From positions 1,798,001 to 1,862,000 of the forward strand of contig CAVUMI010000009.1 of the NCBI GenBank assembly GCA_963742585.1: DNA of 64,000 bases, in the 5' to 3' direction. This document shows, piece by piece, positions 9,300 to 16,864 of this stretch. The notes beneath the pieces were generated by a model. That model ran no database searches. It was not told the DNA's origin and saw only the letters and a program-made list of their open reading frames with translations. The translations under genes and the position numbers were made by a program. Numbering within the stretch: the first letter of the stretch is position 1; each line of letters starts with the position of its first letter. Origin of the DNA: JACDEA01 sp963742585. GTDB lineage: Bacteria > Actinomycetota > Acidimicrobiia > Acidimicrobiales > JACDEA01.

Positions 9300-9830
9300 T
9301 TACAGAACAGAGTGGGTGATTGCTACAGCGGTGTACGTGTTGCTGACTGTACCCCCGGCCACGAAAACGTTGATCGTGGGGTTCCAAGTCGCCGAGTTGC
9401 TTCCGGTGATCCCTGTCGCGGTGACTGCGGGCGAGACACCGGTGAGGTTGGCGGGGTTGTTGGCGACGTACGTCGCGGTGCCGACCTTCGTGATCGGCCC
9501 TGCGGTGTAGCCAACCGCGCTGGCCGGGATGGTTGGTCCGGACGGCGGTGTGAAGGCGGTGGAGATCACACTTGCAATCCATCCAGAACCGGCGACGGCG
9601 TTGCGGGCGTCGAGCACCTGCACCTCTCCAAGCGCGCCGCTGATGGTTCCTCCGCCCACGGTGTTGACGATGGTTCCAAGGTTGGCGCCCACGGCAGGCA
9701 CGGTGATGCTCAGTCCGCCACCGGTGACGGTGACAAAGGGATCGGGCGTGACCTGCGCCGAGGCGGGTAGAGCGATGCCGAGCGCGAATAGTCCAGCGAC
9801 TCCGGCGACTAGCACGTTGCGCGTTCTCAT
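9300..9830 (-). CDS. Secreted WxL-domain-like protein
   Basis: Starts at the ATG at 9830 (MRTRNVLVAGVAGLFALGIALPASAQ), a clear Sec signal peptide with AGAAG seven bases upstream. The mature part is about 150 residues, rich in Gly, Thr, Val and Ala, with VQVLDARNAVAGSGWIASVISTAF and a C-terminal ATWNPTINVFVAGG...NTYTAVAITHSVL, the pattern seen at the end of WxL/surface-binding domains. An exact WxL tripeptide is not present (GWIAS), so the family call is by overall pattern. It lies 16 bases upstream of the DUF916-like gene on the same strand, forming one operon. Probable role: cell-wall-attached surface protein; the ligand is unknown. Confidence 0.6.
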   Translation of the reverse strand: MRTRNVLVAGVAGLFALGIALPASAQVTPDPFVTVTGGGLSITVPAVGANLGTIVNTVGGGTISGALGEVQVLDARNAVAGSGWIASVISTAFTPPSGPTIPASAVGYTAGPITKVGTATYVANNPANLTGVSPAVTATGITGSNSATWNPTINVFVAGGTVSNTYTAVAITHSVL

Positions 9831-9966
9831 CGAAACTTCTTCCCGAGCGTTTTGGACTGCGGCGCAGCGATACGGCGCCCTCGGGGAGTACTTCGACACC
9901 GGGCGGCAGACCTGAAGCGAAAGTCGCAAAACACTTCTGGAATCGATCTACCAGCGTTGGGCGTGA

Positions 9967-9988
9967 TCGAACACCTGTTCGCTACAAT
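9967..9988 (+). promoter_or_regulatory. LexA-type SOS box and -10 of the HNH gene
   Basis: TCGAAC-ACCT-GTTCGC at 9967-9982 matches the actinobacterial LexA operator TCGAAC(N4)GTTCGA at 11 of 12 arm positions. It abuts TACAAT (9983-9988), a good -10, which is six bases before the ATG at 9995, so the mRNA is probably leaderless. A repressor here would block RNA polymerase directly. Confidence 0.6.
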
Positions 9989-9994
9989 TGGGGT

Positions 9995-10484
9995 ATGCGT
10001 GTGTGTGCGGAATGCGGTCGAACGTTCAAGCCTTCCAGCGGTCACCTTCGCTGCCCGGCGTGCCGATCCAAGAACTACTGCGCGTGCGGCCACACGAAAC
10101 ACAAGGACGCCATTGTCTGCGACGACTGCTGTCGACGCGACGGCGAGTTCAACGGGAATTGGCGCGGGGGCCGTACACGCCACAAGGCCGGGTACATGAT
10201 GATCCGAGTACCGGACCACCCGCGTGCACCAAACAATGGGCTCTACGTGTTCGAGCACATCCTCGTCATGGAAGAGATGCTCGGCCGCTACCTCCTGCCG
10301 GACGAAACAGTCCACCACCGCAACGGCGTCAAAGATGACAACCGGCCGGCGAATCTCGAACTGTGGGGTCAGGCCTCAACCCAGCGGGATCCGCATCGAG
10401 GACGCAGTGGCGTGGGCTTGGGAGATTCTCGCCCGCTACGAGGGTGTGGCGCACCTCCAACAATGTTCAGACGAGCCCGCCTGA
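9995..10484 (+). CDS. HNH endonuclease with N-terminal zinc-finger cysteines (one frameshift)
   Basis: The first 45 residues carry four Cys pairs (VCAECG, RCPAC, YCACG, VCDDC), likely zinc ribbons. The HNH nuclease motif follows: EHILVMEEMLGRYLLPDETVHHRNGVKDDNRPANLELW. After ELW the frame breaks. Reducing GGGG at 10366-10369 by one G restores VRPQPSGIRIEDAVAWAWEILARYEG, the tail usual in phage-type HNH proteins of this family, ending at the TGA at 10482-10484 (about 163 residues). The gene is small and nuclease-like, and its 3' end converges on ssrA, a common landing site for mobile DNA. A LexA-type box suggests SOS induction. Its target and whether it is mobile are unknown. Confidence 0.8.
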
Positions 10485-10499
10485 GCATTCTTGGAGGTG
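10452..10499. terminator. Imperfect hairpin joining the HNH 3' end and the tmRNA 3' end
   Basis: CACCTCCAACAATGTTCAG (10452-10470) and CTGAGCATTCTTGGAGGTG (10481-10499) are inverted copies, 17 of 19 positions paired, with a ten-base loop. The right arm is the tmRNA 3' acceptor strand plus trailer. The left arm encodes the last HNH codons. No T-run follows on either strand, so termination is inferred. Confidence 0.5.
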
Positions 10500-10847
10500 A
10501 GGGGATTTGAACCCCTGTCTTTCGACGTCGAACCAGGCCTTCTCCGAGCGCATCCGGTGAGTTCATCTCGGGTCCCGCCGCCGTCACCGGCGCTAGGGCA
10601 GGACCCCAGTCAGCTGAGTTGTCCTCCTCGACCCGCTGACGCAGTCGAGGAGTAAGCCCCACTGGATGACGTTCGCTACCGACCCGCAGGGCTGGAGTCG
10701 GACGAACGGCTGCTACCTAATTAGGCAGCGAGCAATGCAACGTTGTCGTTGGCATTTGATTTTGGTGCCGGCTCTTTAACGTGGACTCCGACAACCACGG
10801 CTCGCTTCTCCCGGCACGAGTGCCGAAATCGAAACCAGATCACCCCC
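10492..10847 (-). ncRNA. ssrA: Transfer-messenger RNA (tmRNA)
   Basis: Read on the minus strand, the 5' end GGGGGTGATCTGGTTTCGAT matches the tmRNA 5' tRNA-like half and the 3' end has a T arm AGGGG-TTCAAAT-CCCCT followed by CACCTCC and A. The acceptor stem GGGGGUG/CACCUCC pairs fully, with one G-U. CCA is not encoded. The tag reading frame lies at 10721-10768: APKSNANDNVALLAA followed by TAA. The Ala-Leu-Leu-Ala-Ala end is a normal degradation signal for ClpXP-type proteases. Length about 356 nt is usual. It acts with SmpB to rescue stalled ribosomes. Confidence 0.93.
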
Positions 10848-10910
10848 ATGTCAATGTGCAGCACGCCCGAAGGCGAACTCCCACTGTACCGGGCGTGGAC
10901 GCGATCGAAT

Positions 10911-12170
10911 TTAGGGGTCGATGGAGAGCTCGAGGACGGTGGCGAGGGGGTCGAGGACGCGGTCGGGGACCTCGATGACGAGTTCGCCGACGGGGTCGCG
11001 GCCGAAGAGCTCCTGCTCGGCGGTGGCGTTGGTGGTGAAGGACAGCTCCTCGCCGGTGGCCAGCACGCTCACGCCCGTCACCTTGTTCACGCGAACACCG
11101 CGGATCGCGACGGTCTCGTAGGGCTTCATCAGAAGGAACGCGAACAGCCGGTCGCCCTTGCGGGTGGATGGGCCGTAGAACTGCCACGGCTCGAGCCCCG
11201 GCGTCGTGTCGTGGATCGCGTCGCCGTTGCGGGCCATCCACGAGCCGACTGCAGCCAGCCGGTCGAGCTGGTCCGGCGGCAGGGTGCCGTCGCCCCGGGG
11301 GCTGACGTTGAGCAGCAGATTGCCGCCCTTGGCCGCGGTCTCGCACAACGTGTGCACAAGCCGATGATCCGACTTGTACTCCGTATCGCCGGGATGAAAG
11401 CCCCACGTCCGGTTCATCGTCATGCAGGTCTCCCACCGCCCCTCCGGCGGCGTCGGCGGGATCGACTGCTCCGGCGTGGTGAAGTCGCCCTGCCCAGCGA
11501 GCCGGTCGTTGACCAACGTGTCGGGTTGTATCGACCTGATCAGCTCGCGCAGCTCCGCGGAGCGCCACTCGTCCGCGGTGCGCTCCCACTGCCCGTCGAA
11601 CCACAGGACATCGACGGGCCCGTAGTTGGTAAGCAGCTCCTGCACCTGGCCGAAAAGGCAATCCACGTAGCGGGCCCACTCCTCCGGCGCCGGCCGACGG
11701 CCGAGATAGCCCATATACGAGTCATCGCTGGAGGAGAACGGCGGATAGTCGGGGTGATGCCAATCCGACAGCGAGAGATAGAAGCCGACGCGAATGTCCT
11801 CGGCGCGTGCCGCATCGACGAATTCCCCGACCAGGTCGCCGCCATAGGACGTTGCGCCGATGGAGAAGTCGGTGTACTTCGAAGGCCACAGCGCGAACCC
11901 GTCGTGGTGGCGGGTCGTGAGGATCGCGTAACGCATGCCTGCCTCGCGGGCGCACGCCATCCACTGGCGCGGCGACTGAGGGTTGGGAGCGAATTCCAAC
12001 GCACCGGCGTAGTAGTCCTCCACCGCAACGCCGGTGCTGTACGGCAGCACCGGGATGCCTCCGACCAACGGCCAGGACAGCTCCATGCCCCGCTGGCTGA
12101 TGAAGCCCCAGTGGATGAACATCCCGAACCCGGCGCCGTCGAACCACTCGCCCTTCATTTGGCGCACCAT
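10911..12170 (-). CDS. Alpha-L-fucosidase, GH29
   Basis: A retaining glycoside hydrolase of about 420 residues. Family features seen: FGMFIHWG near residue 20, YAILTTRHHDGFALWPS near 85-100, and the nucleophile aspartate in VDVLWFDGQWE (about D194). The C-terminal part is a short beta domain. There is no signal peptide, so it is probably cytoplasmic and acts on imported fucosides. The start is the ATG at 12170 or the GTG two codons upstream at 12176. It is divergent from the thiamine-binding protein gene, with under ten bases between starts, so promoters overlap. Its 3' end faces the 5' end of ssrA, 63 bases away. Confidence 0.92.
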   Translation of the reverse strand: MVRQMKGEWFDGAGFGMFIHWGFISQRGMELSWPLVGGIPVLPYSTGVAVEDYYAGALEFAPNPQSPRQWMACAREAGMRYAILTTRHHDGFALWPSKYTDFSIGATSYGGDLVGEFVDAARAEDIRVGFYLSLSDWHHPDYPPFSSSDDSYMGYLGRRPAPEEWARYVDCLFGQVQELLTNYGPVDVLWFDGQWERTADEWRSAELRELIRSIQPDTLVNDRLAGQGDFTTPEQSIPPTPPEGRWETCMTMNRTWGFHPGDTEYKSDHRLVHTLCETAAKGGNLLLNVSPRGDGTLPPDQLDRLAAVGSWMARNGDAIHDTTPGLEPWQFYGPSTRKGDRLFAFLLMKPYETVAIRGVRVNKVTGVSVLATGEELSFTTNATAEQELFGRDPVGELVIEVPDRVLDPLATVLELSIDP

Positions 12171-12178
12171 ACTCACGC

Positions 12179-12475
12179 ATGCTCGCTGCCTTCTCTGTGA
12201 CGCCGCTCGGTGTGGGCGACTCCGTCGGCGACCTGGTCGCCGACGCGGTGCGAATCGTTCGCGACAGCGGACTGCCCAACGAGACCAATGCCATGTTCAC
12301 CAACATCGAGGGCGACTGGGACGAGGTGATGACCGTCATCAAGGCGTGCGTCGACCGCATCGCCGAGGAAGCGCCCCGCGTCTCGCTCGTCATCAAGATC
12401 GACCATCGACCGGGCGCCACCGGCCGGATGGCGGGCAAGGTCGCCGCGGTGGAGCAGCGTCTCGCGTCTAGCTGA
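12179..12475 (+). CDS. Thiamine-binding/MTH1187-family protein
   Basis: A 98-residue protein with the pattern of PF01910 (formerly DUF77): an N-terminal beta strand (AAFSVTPLGVGDSVGDLVADAV), a central NAMFTNIEGDWDEVMTVIKAC and a C-terminal KIDHRPG. Members form tetramers and some bind thiamine. The reaction or role in this organism is unknown. The 3' end overlaps the convergent F420 oxidoreductase gene by eight bases. Confidence 0.85.
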   Translation: MLAAFSVTPLGVGDSVGDLVADAVRIVRDSGLPNETNAMFTNIEGDWDEVMTVIKACVDRIAEEAPRVSLVIKIDHRPGATGRMAGKVAAVEQRLASS

Positions 12476-13307
12476 GGTCGGCCAGCGCCTTGGCCACAGG
12501 CTCGAGTACATCCGGCCGGTGCGGAGGTGGCAGGTACACGATGCCGAGATCAAGACCCGCCGCGGCATACGCCTCGGCCTGCTTGACCACCGCGCCGATA
12601 TCGCCGTCGGTTCCTAGGCGAAAGTGTGTCGACAACGTGATCTCGCTTGGATCGCGACCGATCGCCTCGCAGTGCCCGCGGAGCACATCGAGCTTGCGGG
12701 CGAATTCCTCCACTGGGCCGCCGGGGTAGTTCCAGTGCTGTGCATAGCGGGCGACCGAGCGCAGCGTGCGCTTCTCGCCGGTCCCGCCGATGACGATCGG
12801 CGGGTGCGGCTTCTGGATGGGCTTGGGCTCATTCCTGGCCGAGGTCAGCGTGTAGTAGTGGCCTTTGAAGTCGGACGTCTCGTTGGTGAGCAACGCCACG
12901 ATCACCTCGAGCGCCTCATCGAAACGGTCGAAGCGCTCCTTCAACGAGCCCAGTTCGATGCCGTAGGCGTCGCACTCCTCCTCGTTCCACCCTGCGCCCA
13001 GACCGAGCTCAAGCCGACCTCCAGAAACGACGTCGAGCGTGGCCGCCATGTTGGCCAGCACCGCCGGGTGGCGATACACGATGCCGGTCACCAACACGCC
13101 GACCCGCAGGCGCTTGGTCGCCTGCGCGAGCGCGGCCAGGGTGACCCAGCCCTCGAGACACGGACCACTCGAGTCGCTGAAGATCGGATAGAAGTGGTCG
13201 AAGGTCCAGCCCGACTCGAAGATGTCGATTTCGTCGGCGGCACGCCAGACGTCGAGCATGTCGCTCCACGTGGTGTCCTGCGGCGACGTCTTGATGGCGA
13301 AGCGCAT
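12468..13307 (-). CDS. F420-dependent LLM-class oxidoreductase
   Basis: A luciferase-like monooxygenase fold of 279 residues. Motifs: FDHFYPIFSD near the N-terminus, GVLVTGIVYRHPAVLANMAATLDVVSGGRLELGLGAGWNEEE in the middle and PHPPIVIGGTGEKRTLRSVA after it, typical of actinobacterial F420 enzymes. The start at the ATG at 13307 (MRFAIKTSP) is preferred over an upstream start at 13373, which would run into the divergent lipoprotein gene. The substrate is unknown. The F420 cofactor is plausible because fbiA and fbiB lie at the right end of the window. Confidence 0.9.
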   Translation of the reverse strand: MRFAIKTSPQDTTWSDMLDVWRAADEIDIFESGWTFDHFYPIFSDSSGPCLEGWVTLAALAQATKRLRVGVLVTGIVYRHPAVLANMAATLDVVSGGRLELGLGAGWNEEECDAYGIELGSLKERFDRFDEALEVIVALLTNETSDFKGHYYTLTSARNEPKPIQKPHPPIVIGGTGEKRTLRSVARYAQHWNYPGGPVEEFARKLDVLRGHCEAIGRDPSEITLSTHFRLGTDGDIGAVVKQAEAYAAAGLDLGIVYLPPPHRPDVLEPVAKALADLS

Positions 13308-13341
13308 GTCCACGAACCCTACGCGGTAGCGTGCCGCCCGC

Positions 13342-13881
13342 ATGAGACGCCTCGCACTAGCTTTCGCTGTCACCGTTTTCGTCGCCGGAGCCTGCGGCGA
13401 TCAGATCGAGACCGACGCCGGCCCCAACCCTGACGCAGTCGTCCACCTACGCGGGCCCGCGGTGGGCACCACCGTCGAGGGCGACACGGTCACCCTGCAG
13501 GTTTCGGCCACCGGCGTGGAGATCGTCAAGGCGGACGGCGACACCTCAGGCCGGACCGCGCACTACCACGTGTTCATCGACCGGTCGCCCGTGGCGCCGG
13601 GCGAGGTGATCCCGGTCGCGCCCGACGTCGTCCACACCGCTGAGGCCCCGATCAAGCTCACCGGCCTCACCAACGGCCACCACCAGATCCACGTCGTGCT
13701 GGGTGACGGCAGCCATCACCGGCTCGGCCGGTCGGTCGTCCATACCAGCGTCCATGTGGAGGGGTCCTCAGCCAAGAAGGCAACGCCGGAAACCAGTCAC
13801 GACACCGGTGCCACGACGACGGTGGCCCCGACCGAGCACGAGACCGGCGCAACGACCACCGTCGCTCCGCCCGCTCACTAA
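13342..13881 (+). CDS. Lipoprotein with DUF4399-like domain
   Basis: MRRLALAFAVTVFVAGACGD is a lipoprotein signal (lipobox VAGAC). The body (HLRGPAVGTTVEGDTVTLQVSATGVEI, TAHYHVFIDRSPVAPGEVIP, NGHHQIHVVLGDGSHHRL) fits DUF4399, a histidine-rich extracytoplasmic domain of unknown function. The last 40 residues are a low-complexity tail with two copies of a GATTTVAP unit (HDTGATTTVAPTEHETGATTTVAPPAH). TAGCGT (13327-13332) nine bases before the ATG is a likely -10. Convergent with the M23 gene; the 106 bases between hold only GC-rich short dyads, including CCGCT-GCAT-AGCGG near 13922-13935. Confidence 0.8.
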   Translation: MRRLALAFAVTVFVAGACGDQIETDAGPNPDAVVHLRGPAVGTTVEGDTVTLQVSATGVEIVKADGDTSGRTAHYHVFIDRSPVAPGEVIPVAPDVVHTAEAPIKLTGLTNGHHQIHVVLGDGSHHRLGRSVVHTSVHVEGSSAKKATPETSHDTGATTTVAPTEHETGATTTVAPPAH

Positions 13882-13987
13882 GCCACCGCGCCGATTGCGT
13901 TTGGGCAGGGGGCTGGGGACCCCGCTGCATAGCGGAGGCGACTCCCGGAGGCCGAAGGCCGGAGGGTCGTCCGACGCCGTGTGACAG

Positions 13988-15199
13988 CTACAAATACTTC
14001 ATTGGGTCGACGGGCGTGCCGTTGACCCGAACTTCGAAGTGGAGGTGCGGCCCGGTGGCGTAACCGGTGTGGCCGACGTAGCCGATCACTTGACCGCGCT
14101 TCACCGCCTGGCCGGCGGCGACGATCATCCGGCTCTGATGGGCGTAGAGCGTCGCCAGGGAATTCCCATGATCGATGATCGTCGCGTTGCCGTACCCACC
14201 CTGCGGCCCCGCTGAGACCACCGTGCCGTCGGCCGAGGCGCGTATGGCCGCCCCCTCGGCTGCGTCAAAGTCGATCCCCGTGTGATTCCGGACGTCACCG
14301 AAGATCGGATGCACGCGCGGGCCGAAGCTCGACGTAATGGGCGCGCCGGGTATCGGCGATGAGAGGACACCCTTGCCTGACGGCGCCAAGGTCTGGCCGC
14401 TCTGGCGACTCCTCAGGAGTCGCGGAATCGCGTCCGACTGCGCCTTCAGCTGGTTGTACTTGGCCTGGAACTCGGCGCGCCGGCTACGGACTTCCTTCAG
14501 CAGCGTGGCGGCCGTCGCCGCCGCGGTCACAGCCTCCGAGCGCAAGCGTTCCTGCGACGTCCGTGCCCCGCTCAGTGTGGTGCGTTGCCGGGCGACGATG
14601 TCGCGCTGGGCCTTGGCGTCGGCCCGCCGGCGGGCGACGGTCTCCTCCAGCACAGCGGCGGACTTCTCCAGCTCGTCGTACGTCTCCACGATCCGGGCGT
14701 GAGTGACGATCACCGCGTTGAGGTACTGCCGCAGGGCGACGAACTCGCGGAACGTGGTGACGTGTACGCCCACGCTCATCATCGAGGCGTCGGGCCGGCC
14801 GATGTACGCGTCGATCGCGCGCTGCCGCAACGCCTCCTTGCCGTCACCGAGACGCGCGCTGGCCTGCGCCAACGACGCTTCGGCCACAGCCAATTCGGCA
14901 TCGGCACCGGCCAACTTCCGGCTGGCGAGATCTAGCGCGGTCTGCACAGCGGGCACCTGCCGGTCGAGATCGGCAATCCGGCGGGCGGTGTCGGCCTTCT
15001 TGGCGTTGGCCGCGTCGAGCTTCTTGATCAGCGCGGCCTCTTCGCGGGACGTCTCGGCGATCTTGTTGCTGAGATTGGTGAGCTGGGATTGGTTGGGTGC
15101 CGTGGTGGCGGTCTGCGCAAGGGCGCGCGCCGGCGGGACACTCGCCACGATGGCGAGCGCGACCAAGCAGATGCGTGTGGCCCGGGTCACAGCAGTCAC
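13988..15199 (-). CDS. EnvC/RipC-like M23 peptidoglycan hydrolase or activator
   Basis: A signal peptide (ICLVALAIVASVPPARALA) is followed by a long coiled coil (about residues 40-260, rich in Ala, Arg, Glu, Lys) and a C-terminal LytM domain with HTGIDFD and GPHLHFEVR, the zinc-binding motifs of M23 endopeptidases. Both metal motifs look intact, so it may be catalytic rather than an activator only. It follows ftsE and ftsX on the same strand, 35 bases after ftsX. In E. coli EnvC and in mycobacteria RipC are coupled to FtsEX by their coiled coils, so this protein is the likely FtsEX partner in septal cell-wall cleavage. GTG starts at 15199 or 15190. Confidence 0.9.
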   Translation of the reverse strand: MTAVTRATRICLVALAIVASVPPARALAQTATTAPNQSQLTNLSNKIAETSREEAALIKKLDAANAKKADTARRIADLDRQVPAVQTALDLASRKLAGADAELAVAEASLAQASARLGDGKEALRQRAIDAYIGRPDASMMSVGVHVTTFREFVALRQYLNAVIVTHARIVETYDELEKSAAVLEETVARRRADAKAQRDIVARQRTTLSGARTSQERLRSEAVTAAATAATLLKEVRSRRAEFQAKYNQLKAQSDAIPRLLRSRQSGQTLAPSGKGVLSSPIPGAPITSSFGPRVHPIFGDVRNHTGIDFDAAEGAAIRASADGTVVSAGPQGGYGNATIIDHGNSLATLYAHQSRMIVAAGQAVKRGQVIGYVGHTGYATGPHLHFEVRVNGTPVDPMKYL

Positions 15200-15234
15200 T
15201 TTAACAACACCAGCAACAACCGGCGGTGGCGCCG

Positions 15235-16119
15235 CTAGACGTCGAGGAAGCGGCGCACGGCGATTGCCGAACCGACCGCACCAACCGTGGCGCCGACAAC
15301 AAGCAGGAAGATGCCCGTCCCCACGGCGTCGGACGCGCGCGCCGCCAACGAGTCGACCGGCGCGAACGAGGGATCGGTGATCAGGTCCATGACCACGTTG
15401 CGCAGCACGTAGATGCCGATAAAGGCGACCGCGGCGCCGACGAGTCCTTGGACCATACCTTCGAGCATGAACGGCAGCCGGATGAACCAGTTGGTGGCGC
15501 CGACCAGCTTCATCACCGCCACCTCGCGTCGCCGGGCGAAGATCGCCAGCTGGATCGTGTTGAGGATGAGCACGGTCGCGGACACGAGAACGACCGCGGC
15601 CAGGCCGAAGAAAGCGAGCTGTCGCTTGCGGGTGACATCGAGCAGGCGCTTGATCGTTTCCTTGGCGTAGACGACTTCGCTGACACCGGGCTGCGCGGTA
15701 AACCGCTCGCCGATCGTCTCGACCAGCTCAGCTCGGCGCGGCACGACGCGGAACGACGGCGGCAGGTCCTTGGCGGTGACGACGTCGTTGTAGTCCTTCA
15801 CGTTGACGATCTGCTTGAACTCCTCGAACGCCATCTCCTGATCGACGTACTTCTTGCTCTTGACCTCCGGCATGGCCGAGAGCTCGCGATCGACGGCGTC
15901 CTTCTGGTTGGCCTCAACGTCGGGCTTGAGGAAGATCGAAAGCTCGACGCCGCCCTTCCACTGGATTGTTGCCCGGGTCACGCCCTGGCGTAGCAAGAGC
16001 GCGCCCCCCACCAGCCACAGCGAAACGGCGACGGTGAGGACCGCGGCGACGGTCATCAGGAGGTTTCGAAGAAGGTTGCTCGAGGTTTCCTTGGCGACGT
16101 ACGCCAGCGAAACCGGCAT
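15235..16119 (-). CDS. ftsX: FtsX, division ABC transporter permease-like subunit
   Basis: A 294-residue protein with an N-terminal membrane helix (LLRNLLMTVAAVLTVAVSLWLVGGALL), a large extracytoplasmic loop (about 55-170) and three C-terminal helices, the FtsX layout. The stop/start junction with ftsE is an overlap at 16119. With FtsE it transmits ATP hydrolysis across the membrane to peptidoglycan hydrolases, here probably the adjacent M23 protein. Length is normal and no odd features are seen. Confidence 0.95.
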   Translation of the reverse strand: MPVSLAYVAKETSSNLLRNLLMTVAAVLTVAVSLWLVGGALLLRQGVTRATIQWKGGVELSIFLKPDVEANQKDAVDRELSAMPEVKSKKYVDQEMAFEEFKQIVNVKDYNDVVTAKDLPPSFRVVPRRAELVETIGERFTAQPGVSEVVYAKETIKRLLDVTRKRQLAFFGLAAVVLVSATVLILNTIQLAIFARRREVAVMKLVGATNWFIRLPFMLEGMVQGLVGAAVAFIGIYVLRNVVMDLITDPSFAPVDSLAARASDAVGTGIFLLVVGATVGAVGSAIAVRRFLDV

Positions 16120-16811
16120 CAGGCGTCCGAGCCGTATCCGTAGACGCCGCGAGCCTGGTCGCGGACGACGGTCCCTCGATCGAGCTCGATCACCCGCCGG
16201 CGCATCGAGTCGACGATGCCCTGGTCATGTGTCGCCATCACCACGGTGGTGCCGGTGCGGTTTATGCGATCGAGCAGTCGCATGATTCCCACCGTGGTGT
16301 TCGGGTCGAGGTTGCCGGTGGGCTCATCGGCCAGCAGGATCAGTGGGCGGTTGACGAAGGCCCGGGCGATCGCCACGCGCTGCTGCTCACCACCGGACAG
16401 TTCGGTGGGCAGGTTGTCGGCCTTCTTGGCCAGCCCCACCAGGTCGAGCACAACCGGCACCTGCGACGCGATCACGTGCTTGGGCCGGCCGATCACTTCG
16501 AGGGCGAAGGCCACGTTCTCGGCCACGCTCTTGGTGGGAAGCAGGCGAAAGTCCTGGAAGACGCACCCGATCTGGCGACGCAGGATCGGGACCTTCCAGG
16601 GGCTGAGCTTCTGCAGTTCCTTGCCGGCCACATGGATCATGCCGCCGTCGGGGTCTTCCTCCTTGATCAGGAGGCGGACGAACGTCGACTTCCCCGAGCC
16701 GGAGGGGCCCACCAAGAACACGAATTCGCCCTTTTGGATGTCGACCGATACATCGCGCAGCGCGACAGTGGTCCCCTTATAGGACTTGGTGACATTTTCG
16801 AGACGAATCAT
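16119..16811 (-). CDS. ftsE: FtsE, division ABC ATPase
   Basis: 230 residues with Walker A GPSGSGKST (35-43), Q-loop FQDFRLLP, signature LSGGEQQRVAIARA (from 138) and Walker B LILLADEPTGNLD. Partner of FtsX. On its own strand a TATAAA sequence at 16831-16826 precedes the ATG at 16811 by 14 bases, so a promoter inside the 53-base gap after prfB is possible, in addition to read-through from secA-prfB. The order prfB-ftsE-ftsX is conserved in actinobacteria. Confidence 0.97.
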   Translation of the reverse strand: MIRLENVTKSYKGTTVALRDVSVDIQKGEFVFLVGPSGSGKSTFVRLLIKEEDPDGGMIHVAGKELQKLSPWKVPILRRQIGCVFQDFRLLPTKSVAENVAFALEVIGRPKHVIASQVPVVLDLVGLAKKADNLPTELSGGEQQRVAIARAFVNRPLILLADEPTGNLDPNTTVGIMRLLDRINRTGTTVVMATHDQGIVDSMRRRVIELDRGTVVRDQARGVYGYGSDA

Positions 16812-16864
16812 GAAGGGCGCCTGAGTTTATAAGGGGGCCTTCAAGTTCTCGCGGCACCCTTCAT

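Noticed and set aside
13882..13987. Possible tRNA or terminator in the gap after the DUF4399-like lipoprotein gene
   Set aside because: The short GC-rich dyads do not fold into a cloverleaf, and the stems have mismatches. Only noted as a weak relative of the GCGCTATGCGC hairpins.
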